From Belliella filtrata (GTDB lineage Bacteria; Bacteroidota; Bacteroidia; Cytophagales; Cyclobacteriaceae): a DNA stretch of 55,040 bases. This document shows positions 18,696 to 28,800 of this stretch, piece after piece; the stretch's first letter is position 1, and every line of letters begins with the position of its first letter. Where the stretch lies: assembly GCF_022549775.1 (NCBI RefSeq), contig NZ_JAKZGP010000031.1, positions 1-55,040 of the forward strand. Reading direction: 5' to 3'. The translations under genes were made by a program, and so were the position numbers. Under the pieces are notes generated by a model. The model searched no databases, was not told where the DNA came from, and saw nothing but the letters and a program-made list of their open reading frames with translations.

Positions 18696-20045
18696 CTACC
18701 AATCAATATCCTTGGTCTTGCTCTTTTGAGCATTTTCCTTAGACAAATGAATGGCTTGCTTTACCTTCATTGGTAAGATTAATCCACTGAATAATTTTAA
18801 ATTAACATCAATTTCTGATTGAATAATGTATTCGCCTAATTGAGTAGAAATATTAGGTGAAATAAATTTCTCATTAAATACTTCCTTGACTTTGGTCTGA
18901 ACCGCCCACTGGTCAGATTCATAGGCTATGTACCATAATTGCTTAAAGCAAATTAATCTAACCTCATCGTCATCAACTATTTTAATAATATTAATTAAAA
19001 ATGAACCAAAATCATCTAACTTTCTAAATGGCCAGCCTGTAGTTTTATAGCAATCATTTAATCTCTCTGAAAATTTCTTGACGAATCCGCTTATAGAAGA
19101 TTTAACTTCAGAATAATATCCAATCAGTTTGTCAGTATCACTAAATAACTTTAAGACAGGTTCTATATAATCTTGAAAAACATGTTCTGAATAGTTTCCT
19201 TGAATCAAAATCTCATGTATTTCTAACCAAGAATAATCATCCTTTAACTCAAGAATTTCAGATAAAGTCAAATTTTCAATTGATAGCTTGGAATTAAGCT
19301 TAAATTCTTTGAGAGCAGAAAAGTGATCCTCAAAAGAGTCAATGTCTTCATGTCTATCTTCAGGAAGCTCATTGGTTGCTTTTTCAACTAAACTTAATAG
19401 GTCAAAAGGTTTGAATTTCTCAGGATCTTTCCCTGTAAATATGAAATAAATTACCTTCCCTAAAGAATATATATCACTTCGAAAGGTGGCGTCTTTAAGT
19501 TTCTCTTTTTGCTCTGGAGAAATATATAAATATTGTCCATAGCCATTTACATGCGAAGCACTGTAATGGGAAAGAGATTCTGAGTCCTTACCAAGTCCAA
19601 AATCAGAAATTTTAACAACAATTTTTCCATTATTCTTAAAAATAAGAACATTACTTGGAGAAAGATCTCTATGTATGATACCTTTCTTATGTGCAAATTT
19701 AATTGCATTTATAACTTGTTTTGCTAATTCATATCTCTCTTCATCACCTAAACTACCATTATATTTTTTTACGTAATTGAATAAGTTAAATTCAGCTAAG
19801 GGCATTAAGTACCATAAACTTTCTTTGTCCTCATTATGACCTTCATCTAAAAGTTCAATAATATTTTCACATCCCTGTAATTTCTTTAACAAATGTATCT
19901 CTCTATTAAACCTGTATCTATAATCTTGATTATGGTAATGCTCTTTTTTTAACTCTTTAAATGCATATTTTTCTTTTAAATCTTCATTAATTATTGACTT
20001 TACATTGCAGAAATAACCGTGACCCACTTTGCCTAAAACCTTCAT
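18696..20045 (-). CDS. Ser/Thr protein kinase embedded in BREX operon
   Basis: A 449-residue protein with a complete eukaryotic-like kinase domain (about 1-215): glycine loop GKVGHGYF (5-12), K30 in YAFKEL, E50, HRDLSPSN (125-132) and DFGLGK (148-153). All catalytic residues are present. The C-terminal 230 residues are helical and of unknown fold, with no membrane segment. Canonical type 1 BREX has no kinase; type 2 uses the large PglW kinase, which this is not. Gaps of 5 bases to pglX and 19 to pglZ place it inside the operon. It may phosphorylate BREX proteins to switch defence, or be a defence gene of its own that travels with BREX. Confidence 0.92.
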   Translation of the reverse strand: MKVLGKVGHGYFCNVKSIINEDLKEKYAFKELKKEHYHNQDYRYRFNREIHLLKKLQGCENIIELLDEGHNEDKESLWYLMPLAEFNLFNYVKKYNGSLGDEERYELAKQVINAIKFAHKKGIIHRDLSPSNVLIFKNNGKIVVKISDFGLGKDSESLSHYSASHVNGYGQYLYISPEQKEKLKDATFRSDIYSLGKVIYFIFTGKDPEKFKPFDLLSLVEKATNELPEDRHEDIDSFEDHFSALKEFKLNSKLSIENLTLSEILELKDDYSWLEIHEILIQGNYSEHVFQDYIEPVLKLFSDTDKLIGYYSEVKSSISGFVKKFSERLNDCYKTTGWPFRKLDDFGSFLINIIKIVDDDEVRLICFKQLWYIAYESDQWAVQTKVKEVFNEKFISPNISTQLGEYIIQSEIDVNLKLFSGLILPMKVKQAIHLSKENAQKSKTKDIDW

Positions 20046-20050
20046 ATAAA

Positions 20051-23000
20051 TTATCTTATATTTGAACTATCTATCCAATTAAACTTTTTTACCTTATCCT
20101 TCGCTTTCTTATCATTAAGTCCAAGGACTAAGGTTACTGCCTTGCCAAACTTATTGTAATTCACCAATACCCCATCATCCAAGTCAATGGAGATACGTTC
20201 TGTAGCCAGAGGATATAAGATATCAGTTTCATACTGACGGCAGTCGGCTATCATTTCATCCACTTTATTGATGTCTTTTCTGGCCTTGTTTTGTTCTACA
20301 GGAGTACCAGTTACTTCAATGTGTAGGAGGTTTTTACGGTGGGCTTGAAGTTTTTCTATAAACTCTCTGAGGTAATTGTTCAATATCCGGTTCAGCGTAT
20401 CAGGTGTATATCGATGCATGTAAATCAATACATTAAAATGTCCCTTAGGAGAAGAAAAGGACCAATAGATAGGTCTTTTCTTATACCTCTTTACATGGTC
20501 TTTATAGAAGTCCTTGACAAAATACTTACGGATATCTTTTCCCAAACATTCTTCCACAAAGGACAGATTTTTCCTAAAGTTTTTTTCTCCAAAACTAGAC
20601 TTTAAAAATTCATGGAATCGCGAAACGATATCATCCTCAAACCATGTATCATCCAATACAGGTAATACATTGTCTTCATCAGGTAGAAATGAAACTTCAT
20701 TTTCTGATTTTTCAACTTTTTTGAAATAGTCACCAATTGTCTCTCTTTGATTAGCTAAAATCAAACCATCCTTGTCAAGGGAATATCGACCAAACATACA
20801 ACCAACTGAATAGGATAGAAATTGAGCAAATACTTCATCTGAATGAAAGACAAGGTTTTCCTGAACGATACTTGTTTCTTCTTTAAGCAGAGTGATTTCC
20901 TTTAATGGGACTCTTGGATCAAGTTCATCTTCCAAACCATAGATTTTAAGAAATTGACTATTGAGTTCCTCTTCGTTTTTATGAAGCTGGTAAAATTTAT
21001 TTTTCCAATATTCTTGATACTGTTCGAAAGTTTCCTCTAATGTAAAGGCTTTAGTTCTTAATAATTCATTTCTACTAAAATCCCAAGATGTTTCATTTTT
21101 ATTCCACTCTTCTTTTGAAATTACAATTGACTTTGTAGCAATAGGTTCCACCAACCTGTTTATTTCTTCTGAAAATTTTATAGGTAATTGTTTTAAGTCT
21201 CCTACTTGAAAATTCAAAGTTGGGCTAAATACCTTTAATATTTCTACTGTTAGATTACTATTCAAAAATGCAATTAAGAAATTAATATACTTATCATTAG
21301 GAAATGCCATGGATCCTCCCACATCAAAAATACAATTGTAATCTACTCTCCTACAGCTAAATCCAAAGCTAGATATTAATCCCCAAGTAATTCCGGTCTT
21401 AAAATATAATTTTTCAGACCTAGGAATATTTGGATTTTTTCCTATTAATGCTGATTTAATTTCTTCTCCATCATTTTGCCAATTAACAACATCATTATAA
21501 TTTCCATACCATCTTCTAAATCCACCGCCCTTTATATAGGGGAACCATTTATACCCACTTTCTTTTGCAATATTAGCATTCTGACTATCAAATTTAATTT
21601 TATCAAATTCTACTTCATTCCAACTTTTTACAAAACGTGTATTGTTTGTTGTTCCAAGGCCTTGTCTTGGAACACCTAAATCTTCAAAAACAATATCTGT
21701 TTCAAAGTTTTTGATAAAATTATCACTCAACCAATACCCAAGCGGACTTCCTGGGATCTTTTCAAAGTCTTTTTGGTCAGAATAGAAAATCCATCCGCAT
21801 GCAGGATTTTTTATGGCTTCAATCGTTTTATCTTTTTTAAGATCTGATCGATCATAATCCAGCAACCTTATATAAGATCCTTTGGAATTTGATTGGGTTT
21901 TCCAAAAACTAAATCCTGAATTTTGAACAACTTCTCCTCCAATCTCGGGAAATGTCCTTGGTCCCAAGTGAAGCAGAGTATCAAATGAGATGGATTTAAT
22001 TAGATCTTTCCTTAATTCTTCATAGCTACTCAGGAACATCCAAGAATGTTGGTTAATCATCCCTAAAAAACCTTTAGGAATAAGTGAATTCAATCCTGCC
22101 TCCATAAAACAGGCCATCAAATCTGCCTTACCTCTTGGGAAGTTGGTTTTGACAAATTCCGAAAGTTCCTTGTTCATATTACCTCCGCCCATGTAAGGAG
22201 GATTATCCACTACACAATGGTATTTCATATTAAGTAGAAATAATTGGTTCAAGGTCTGAATCAAATTTTCAATCTTCGGTCTAGAGAATATATCAGCCCC
22301 ATGAACTTTGGATTGAAGAGAATTTCTGGTTTTCTCTAAGCTTTTGATATCGGTATGGGGTTGAATCAAGGACCCAAAATTAGTAGCCTGTTTCATTGTT
22401 TTGAGGTCATGAAACAAAATATCAGAAATGGCTATCCCTAAATCTTTGAAAAGTGGTTTGATTTCTTCTTCGGCAATTTTGAGGTCTTGGAAACACAGGA
22501 TATTGGGTTTAACTTCTTTTTTGAAGAACCTTCTATGATAAGACCTTGCCTTCATCATAAGAGCAAATCCTGCCAATTGAGCCGCTCTTTCATCGATTTC
22601 AAACCCGAATAGGTTCTTCTCAATTATCAGTTGCGGAATCTCACTGCTAGTATATCCTTCCTCCTCATAAATCTTGGAAAAGAGTTCAAACCCATACACC
22701 AAGATATGACCACTCCCAGAAGCTTGGTCTAGGAGAGTAATTTCTTCTACGGAACCCACCTTAAGATAATCATCTGATTGTGAGGAAGGACTCTCTATGT
22801 AATAGGGCATAAAGTCCCTCAATTTGGAATTTGGTCTGTTCTGTAACCACAATTTACCAAGGGTATTCTGCACCATATATTCAACTATCCACCTTGGTGT
22901 GAAAAGTTGAGTGGCAGCTGGGATATCTTCTTTTTTGACCTTTTCTCCCGAGGCAAAAACTTCGTCTTTCTTCTCAGAAATATAAAACTGGTACAACCAT

Positions 23001-23590
23001 CCAATTATCTCCACCTCTTGACAATCTTCATCAGACATTCCATTGAGGATATCCTTGATGATACTAAAGGAGGAGGTAAGGTCATCAGGCAAAAGCAATT
23101 CGGTGTAATCGTTTATCCTTTCGAATAAGAATGGAAATACAGTACTGATTTGATTACATGAAGCCACTAATAAGATCCTGTAAGCATCATTGTCTGGATT
23201 AACAGAAGCTACCCTGCCATCCAAAATATCCATTACTTCCTCTTTGCGGATAGGAAGTTCTTCAGGAATATGACCAGCATGAGATTCATCCAGAATCTGA
23301 GGACTTATACCGGATACAGGTGTAAGGACATTGATCCCCATAGGCTGGAAACTGTTAGCATCCATAAACCTGAGAGCCACCAATCTATTAAACCAAGTAT
23401 AGGCCACCTTATCTACTACTGTATCTCGTCCAGTGGCTTCTATTTCATCATTTAATCTTTTGAGTGTTTCAGCCTTAGTTCTTAAAGTTGATGAATCATG
23501 TGATAAGACATAATCCAATTTGGAAGATACCTGTTCTAAAAGTTTTCTTCTCGCATCCTGAGCGAATCTCTTGAGGTTATTGGTGTTCAT
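20051..23590 (-). CDS. pglX: BREX adenine-specific methyltransferase PglX
   Basis: The site-specific N6-adenine methyltransferase that marks host DNA in BREX. It is 1179 residues, the usual size for type 1. The SAM-binding motif I is LDQASGSGHIL (287-297), where many relatives read DPACGSGH. The catalytic NPPY is at 463-466 (VVDNPPYMGGG). The C-terminal half includes the target-recognition region and a helical end. It starts 42 bases after the DUF6414-like gene and ends 5 bases before the kinase. Recognition sequence cannot be read from the protein. Confidence 0.95.
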   Translation of the reverse strand: MNTNNLKRFAQDARRKLLEQVSSKLDYVLSHDSSTLRTKAETLKRLNDEIEATGRDTVVDKVAYTWFNRLVALRFMDANSFQPMGINVLTPVSGISPQILDESHAGHIPEELPIRKEEVMDILDGRVASVNPDNDAYRILLVASCNQISTVFPFLFERINDYTELLLPDDLTSSFSIIKDILNGMSDEDCQEVEIIGWLYQFYISEKKDEVFASGEKVKKEDIPAATQLFTPRWIVEYMVQNTLGKLWLQNRPNSKLRDFMPYYIESPSSQSDDYLKVGSVEEITLLDQASGSGHILVYGFELFSKIYEEEGYTSSEIPQLIIEKNLFGFEIDERAAQLAGFALMMKARSYHRRFFKKEVKPNILCFQDLKIAEEEIKPLFKDLGIAISDILFHDLKTMKQATNFGSLIQPHTDIKSLEKTRNSLQSKVHGADIFSRPKIENLIQTLNQLFLLNMKYHCVVDNPPYMGGGNMNKELSEFVKTNFPRGKADLMACFMEAGLNSLIPKGFLGMINQHSWMFLSSYEELRKDLIKSISFDTLLHLGPRTFPEIGGEVVQNSGFSFWKTQSNSKGSYIRLLDYDRSDLKKDKTIEAIKNPACGWIFYSDQKDFEKIPGSPLGYWLSDNFIKNFETDIVFEDLGVPRQGLGTTNNTRFVKSWNEVEFDKIKFDSQNANIAKESGYKWFPYIKGGGFRRWYGNYNDVVNWQNDGEEIKSALIGKNPNIPRSEKLYFKTGITWGLISSFGFSCRRVDYNCIFDVGGSMAFPNDKYINFLIAFLNSNLTVEILKVFSPTLNFQVGDLKQLPIKFSEEINRLVEPIATKSIVISKEEWNKNETSWDFSRNELLRTKAFTLEETFEQYQEYWKNKFYQLHKNEEELNSQFLKIYGLEDELDPRVPLKEITLLKEETSIVQENLVFHSDEVFAQFLSYSVGCMFGRYSLDKDGLILANQRETIGDYFKKVEKSENEVSFLPDEDNVLPVLDDTWFEDDIVSRFHEFLKSSFGEKNFRKNLSFVEECLGKDIRKYFVKDFYKDHVKRYKKRPIYWSFSSPKGHFNVLIYMHRYTPDTLNRILNNYLREFIEKLQAHRKNLLHIEVTGTPVEQNKARKDINKVDEMIADCRQYETDILYPLATERISIDLDDGVLVNYNKFGKAVTLVLGLNDKKAKDKVKKFNWIDSSNIR

Positions 23591-23632
23591 TGGGATTTAG
23601 TATAAAAATTAAATTTTAAATTTTACTGCCTA

Positions 23633-24676
23633 TTATTTGTAAATAACTTCTCTATAAATTGCAATTGGACTTATAGCGAATTTTGGGTATGTTGGAACAA
23701 AAAAGAATTTTTCAAATTCTTCAAATGATTTAAAAACGTTTCTTAATGCTTTATCAAATGATTTTACTTCATCAAGTTCTTTATCATCAAAAGCCAGATA
23801 TTCGTCACTCAAATCAACTCTATTTTCTTCTTTCCTTGGACAAGAAGTTATAATTCCGAAAACAGATAATTTTATATTTGGTCTAGTACCATATGTATAA
23901 ATAATGTTTTCTAAACTACTATCGACAAGATACTTCTCTTTGAGACTTGCAAGAATTTGAAAATCATTAAAATCATCAAACGGAATTTGTCTGAAATTTA
24001 ATCTATTGGGAGAAAAGGTATCCATAAACATCTTAATCCTTTCAATAAAAACTTCATCAAGCGTACCAATTTCAGTATGGCTCTTCAATAATTCGTCAAA
24101 TTTTTTTTCATAGGCTTTAAGTTTTCCAAATTCTTTGTTTTTAACATTTCTATCTCCCATTAACTGTATATTCTTTCTTTCGTCACTTATTTGTTCTTGA
24201 ATTTTTTTTATTTCAGGATTATCCAGTAACCCTGATGAATAAACCATTCTTTGAATTTCATTAAAGTTTGAAAAAATGTTTTTGAATCTCTCGAAATCCT
24301 CAAATTGAGACCAACCATTCGATTTTATAAAACTGAATGATGGTAATTTTTCAATAAAATCATTAAAACTCCCTTTAGCAGACATAAAATATTCATTTAT
24401 ATCTATTAAAAGTTTTTTCTCTTGAAGCTCTTTTTCAATCTGATTTAACAACTCGTGATAAAGATCGATTTTTTCAACTTTTATATTTTTTTCTTTATCT
24501 CTTCCTTCAATCCCTCCCTTTAAAAAAAGGTTAAACCCTACATTAGATTTCAATTCTCCCTCATTTTCAATAGCTCTTGAAATCTCACTGACTAATCCGC
24601 CATTAAGCTGACTAATCAGAGAACGTGCCTTCTCAAAATCAAAATAAATAAGGTCTTTTATAGATCCCATAACCAA
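23633..24676 (-). CDS. DUF6414-like protein in BREX operon
   Basis: A 347-residue protein between brxC and pglX (gaps of 15 and 42 bases). Its opening, DLIYFDFEKARSLISQLNGGL, resembles the start of DUF6414 proteins, which occur near bacterial defence genes. The middle (about 60-210) is long charged helix, probably coiled coil. The end looks like alternating strands (KYLVDSSLENIIYTYGTRPN, then a VFGIITSCP segment). No catalytic motif or membrane segment is evident. Canonical type 1 BREX has no gene here. The family assignment is from memory of the N-terminal motif and is tentative. A start at Met3 (24670) is possible. Confidence 0.72.
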   Translation of the reverse strand: MVMGSIKDLIYFDFEKARSLISQLNGGLVSEISRAIENEGELKSNVGFNLFLKGGIEGRDKEKNIKVEKIDLYHELLNQIEKELQEKKLLIDINEYFMSAKGSFNDFIEKLPSFSFIKSNGWSQFEDFERFKNIFSNFNEIQRMVYSSGLLDNPEIKKIQEQISDERKNIQLMGDRNVKNKEFGKLKAYEKKFDELLKSHTEIGTLDEVFIERIKMFMDTFSPNRLNFRQIPFDDFNDFQILASLKEKYLVDSSLENIIYTYGTRPNIKLSVFGIITSCPRKEENRVDLSDEYLAFDDKELDEVKSFDKALRNVFKSFEEFEKFFFVPTYPKFAISPIAIYREVIYK

Positions 24677-24691
24677 CTGTTAATTTAAAAC

Positions 24692-27600
24692 TCAATTCAA
24701 AGTAATCTTTCTATTTAAATGAATTTCATCCATCATCGCTTTTTTAAGAGAATTGATGTAATCTTCTACATCCTCAGCTGACTTCAATTGACCTTTGGTA
24801 GTTCTTATCTTTTTCTCTACCTCTTTTATATTGATAAAATGATCTACAGGGGCGGTTTCTTGTTCCCCAGTTGCAGGTGGATTAGATTCAGCTAAAAAAT
24901 TGCCTATTTTATTCAGTTGTTCCGTGTAGAGATCACTTAATCTTTCTCTATCTACTTTGAGGTTGGCGATATAATTTTGACTTTTCGCTCTCGAAACAAT
25001 CTCTCTAAAAGGAGCCAATATTTCTTCTTGTTGTTGAAGTTTAAGCTCCGCAAAATCCTCTTGTACTTGAATTTGGGTTATTCTTTCATTTGCAAAAGCA
25101 GTTGTAAAATCTTTCTCTTCCTTGATTTTATTAATCAATCTAGCCTCTAGGGCATCCATAGACTCCTTAGCTTTCTTGATTAAATCTCCTTTGTAGGGAG
25201 CTTTTTCTTCCCTTAGTTCAGATAGAAAACCTCGTTCTTGATGATCTATATAATCGAAGTTTGCCTGATTACCCTGTAGAAATTGAAGTAGTCTATCAAA
25301 GATCTTTTTCTGCTCTCCATTCCAAAATTGACGTATTGGATCCAGAAAATGCTCTTTATCATCAAGCAAATCATCTTCAAAGTCACTTGACTTGGTTAGT
25401 AAATCAGCATAGTCCATATTCCCCAACTTTCTGAGTAATATGGCCAGATTACCCATTGATGATAAGAATGGATATTGATTAGCTTGAGACAAGTATCCTC
25501 TGATTTCTGACTCAAGTGATTTTGCTTTTTCCTTAAAAAGTCTAGCCACATCCTTGGCTTCTGTAGCGACATTGGTTTCATCAAACATCTCTACATGGAT
25601 ATCCTTAAGACGTTTTATCTGAACACCACTGAATTCAATCTGAGGTTCAAGAAGCGTATTACTCCAAAGTCTATTGTTGTTGAGTGTTTCTAGAAAATCA
25701 CTCTCTTCTAGTGAATTAGAATCCTGTTTGGCTTCTAACTTTCCTCTCTTGAATAATTGAGCCACAATACACCAAACCGCCATTTGTGTCCAACCATAAG
25801 GCCTCTTTGAGAAGTGTTCTCTCAAGTCAGTTAAAGTGGTTCTATCGTGTTGTAATTTTCTCCTTTCGATGAAGTTGGATATTTCCTTTTCAGGTGCAGA
25901 TAATGTTGCTTCATTTCCATCAAACAAACCGTATTGACCACTTCTCATGATCAGACGTAGTTGACTTTCATCCAAATTGGCAGAACCCAGTAACTCCAAT
26001 TTAGAATAGGCAACTTTTATCATATCCTGAGCTACCTCCAAAACTTTATACCTTCCATCAGAACTCGTTCCGACTGCATGTTCCTTACCTGCTAAGAAGA
26101 ATGTCGCTTTGGCCAGTAATCCATTCAAGTTGTTCTCAAGTAGCCTTTTCCTTTCACTATTCTGTTGCCCTTTCTCTGCCAATATTCTGATAATGTTATC
26201 ATCATTGGACAGGGATCTATTCTGCATGATGTATTTGTCTGTCTTTAGAGACATCCTGATTTCAATAATCAAACGCTTGTCCTCAGGGAGTTTCACCACC
26301 ATCAATCCAGGGTCTGCAAGAGTGGAACTTGACAGCTGACTGTAATCATTGTAATTACTGGCATTAGGAGTGATGATTTCAATCTTCAATTCCTTATCCC
26401 TTCCAAACGAGTCACCATCAATCTTTCTGGCAAATTCAAACTCCTGCTTATTGGCGGTATATTTTATTTTAGAGTCTTTAATAATCCCATCAAAAATCAA
26501 ATCCCCCAGCAATTCAGATACTTTTATTTCATCAATTTGAGTGTTCTTAATTTCCTCTTCTATATCCTTTTCTGTATCAGTTAAGAACTCATACTCTTCT
26601 CCTTTTCTTTGGATATAGGTCTGCTGCTCAAGAAGGTTAAGTGCTTTTTCTATTTCTTCGTGATGCTTGGCAGGATTGACCTCCATCGAGTCAAGAAGTA
26701 GTACACTGACATTTCTTGAAGTCGTCTTGAAATTATCATAATACTTCACCAAGAATAAAACTTTCAGAACTTTGAGAGCAAATGGATAATCACTGAGTTG
26801 ATTCTCTGCAACAATGATCGCATTTTGTGCTTCTGTTCTCAAAGTAGCACGAATCCCCTCAAACATCTTATCGAATGAAACTATCCCATCTAGACCTTGA
26901 AAAGAGGTGTTTTTCAAAACCTCTTGGAATACACCTAACATAGATCTCTCACCTACTGACTGATGCTTCCCTTGGAAGGCATTATGTCTTGAAAGTGCTT
27001 TGATACATTGTTGGAATAGATCAAACTGATAGGGTATGAAAGGGTATTTATTGACAAAGTCATTCTCGTCTCTATATCCTTTGAATTGCATTCCAGTTTC
27101 GGAAAAAGAGAGTAAAGTTTTTAGATTTTCACCTTCTTTTCTAAAAAGTTGTACAAGAGTCTCAGTACCTGAATCATCTTTTTCAAGTAGTCTTTTTTCG
27201 ATTACTTCATCTACGTTTGCAGAAGTAAGTGGCATTCTAACCCGAAATCGCCCTTGAATTTTTGAGAAGTCATCGGATTGTATCCCACTGTCATCACCTA
27301 CTAAATTTTCCAAATCTTCCTGAGAAGTCACAACTACCCACGCATTCCCATTACACTTGGTATTGAGAGATTCTGCAATAGTCTGAAGGTTCAACATCAA
27401 TTTAGTATTCTCAGCGATGTACTGACCTACTTCATCAACAAAGAAGTTCAACCTGAAATTTGGCCCTTTATCTTTGATATAAGCATTCACTTTCAAAGCA
27501 AAATCTTCAATTGAAAACACTTGAGTTTCTCTGTACTCTTTCAGAAGTGTTTCGAATTTAGATTCTGGTTCAGAAAAAATTATTCCACATGAATTGGCAA

Positions 27601-28216
27601 CCGCATCATTGACTCTTCTAGATGGATAGTCCATTCTACCCTCTTTCCAAGGTTTACCATAAGCTGATTCAAATTTTTCTTTGAAAAGCTCATATTTTCC
27701 TTCCTTATCCAAATACATTTCAAAGTTGGCGATGAAGGGTCTGAAACCATAATAACCTAAATGGTCATAGAAAACCTTATAAAAAACTTGAAGAATAGCA
27801 TTGGATTCGGTTTTATTTGTAATCTGAGCTTGTTGATCAATATTGAAAAGAATACTTTCCGATTTATACTTCTTTGTACTACTCAAGATATCACCCTTGA
27901 GTTTAGGTTCATCAGAAATTTTGCTGGCAAATAATTCCCCTAAGTGATCTCCATTTAAGGATTTGTTTTCCAATACATAGCTCAATATTTTAAGTAAATG
28001 GGATTTACCTGAACCAAAGAAACCTGAAATCCAAACCCCGTTGATGTTGTCGGAATCATTGTAAGACTCAAAAAAATCCGCTAGTTTTTTGGCTACCTCC
28101 CTAGTTACTACATATTCATCTACCTCTTGATATACATGGTCAGTATCATCTGCCTTAATAACAGTCTCGATTGGTCTTGAAAAATTTTTTCGAAAAAGGT
28201 CTTTAAATGCTGTCAT
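24692..28216 (-). CDS. brxC: BREX ATPase BrxC
   Basis: The large DUF499-type P-loop ATPase of BREX, 1174 residues, a size typical for type 1. Walker A is GFFGSGKS (65-72) and the Walker B-like LNFFVDEVGQY has acidic D261-E262. The C-terminal half is helical with coiled-coil stretches (about 1000-1140). Its ATG overlaps the brxB stop by four bases (ATGA), so translation is coupled. BrxC joins BrxB, PglX and PglZ in the methylation/exclusion complex in studied systems. Confidence 0.95.
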   Translation of the reverse strand: MTAFKDLFRKNFSRPIETVIKADDTDHVYQEVDEYVVTREVAKKLADFFESYNDSDNINGVWISGFFGSGKSHLLKILSYVLENKSLNGDHLGELFASKISDEPKLKGDILSSTKKYKSESILFNIDQQAQITNKTESNAILQVFYKVFYDHLGYYGFRPFIANFEMYLDKEGKYELFKEKFESAYGKPWKEGRMDYPSRRVNDAVANSCGIIFSEPESKFETLLKEYRETQVFSIEDFALKVNAYIKDKGPNFRLNFFVDEVGQYIAENTKLMLNLQTIAESLNTKCNGNAWVVVTSQEDLENLVGDDSGIQSDDFSKIQGRFRVRMPLTSANVDEVIEKRLLEKDDSGTETLVQLFRKEGENLKTLLSFSETGMQFKGYRDENDFVNKYPFIPYQFDLFQQCIKALSRHNAFQGKHQSVGERSMLGVFQEVLKNTSFQGLDGIVSFDKMFEGIRATLRTEAQNAIIVAENQLSDYPFALKVLKVLFLVKYYDNFKTTSRNVSVLLLDSMEVNPAKHHEEIEKALNLLEQQTYIQRKGEEYEFLTDTEKDIEEEIKNTQIDEIKVSELLGDLIFDGIIKDSKIKYTANKQEFEFARKIDGDSFGRDKELKIEIITPNASNYNDYSQLSSSTLADPGLMVVKLPEDKRLIIEIRMSLKTDKYIMQNRSLSNDDNIIRILAEKGQQNSERKRLLENNLNGLLAKATFFLAGKEHAVGTSSDGRYKVLEVAQDMIKVAYSKLELLGSANLDESQLRLIMRSGQYGLFDGNEATLSAPEKEISNFIERRKLQHDRTTLTDLREHFSKRPYGWTQMAVWCIVAQLFKRGKLEAKQDSNSLEESDFLETLNNNRLWSNTLLEPQIEFSGVQIKRLKDIHVEMFDETNVATEAKDVARLFKEKAKSLESEIRGYLSQANQYPFLSSMGNLAILLRKLGNMDYADLLTKSSDFEDDLLDDKEHFLDPIRQFWNGEQKKIFDRLLQFLQGNQANFDYIDHQERGFLSELREEKAPYKGDLIKKAKESMDALEARLINKIKEEKDFTTAFANERITQIQVQEDFAELKLQQQEEILAPFREIVSRAKSQNYIANLKVDRERLSDLYTEQLNKIGNFLAESNPPATGEQETAPVDHFINIKEVEKKIRTTKGQLKSAEDVEDYINSLKKAMMDEIHLNRKITLN

Positions 28217-28800
28217 ATTTTAAAATTATCAATGTTAAATGCTCTGTAGTAATTGTCATCCATAAGTTGCCCAAATAGATTCAATGATTTGCCATTGTAC
28301 ACTCCAGGGAAGAACATCAGGGTTGGGATATCATTCATGGCTACCTGAATGTTATTCAGTATATTATGTGACCTGATAAATGGATACACCGATCCAACTC
28401 CCTTAATCATGAAGACTTGGGGTTTTTTACTATTTTTAAGTTCAATCATCTTGGGAATAAATCTTTCATGGATATTCAACATGGACTGAAGTGTTTCCTT
28501 GAAGTAATCCTTATCACTATCCTCTTCAATGAAAAAGACATCGTCCAGTCCCACATGGTCATCTAGTATTTGAACAGACAATTCAAATAAGTCTACTACC
28601 AAAGGTTTTATACCTTTTGCCAGTAGTTTTTTTTGTAAATTTTTGATTTCTATTTCGACCAGGTTGGTAGCACTCACTTCAAAAGGGGCAATCCAAAATG
28701 GAATTTCACCACCCAGTGCATCCATTTTCAAAAAACTCTCCGAACTGACTACCTGAAATATGTGAGAGAATTTATGATGTATCTGTTCAGTTTCTGTCAT
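28213..28800 (-). CDS. brxB: BREX protein BrxB (DUF1788)
   Basis: A 195-residue protein of the BrxB type, required for BREX function. It carries the family's central strand-rich region: IPFWIAPFEV near residue 34, KPLVVDLFELSVQIL near 64, then KPQVFMIKGVGSVYPFIRSHNIL and IPTLMFFPGVYNGKSLNLFG in the last third. It overlaps brxA by 14 bases upstream and brxC by four bases downstream. The order brxA-brxB-brxC confirms type 1 BREX. Confidence 0.93.
   Translation of the reverse strand: MTETEQIHHKFSHIFQVVSSESFLKMDALGGEIPFWIAPFEVSATNLVEIEIKNLQKKLLAKGIKPLVVDLFELSVQILDDHVGLDDVFFIEEDSDKDYFKETLQSMLNIHERFIPKMIELKNSKKPQVFMIKGVGSVYPFIRSHNILNNIQVAMNDIPTLMFFPGVYNGKSLNLFGQLMDDNYYRAFNIDNFKI

Noticed and set aside
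18696-28800. Type 2 BREX (Pgl) because of the kinase
   Set aside because: The kinase is small and unlike PglW, and brxA, brxB and brxL define type 1.
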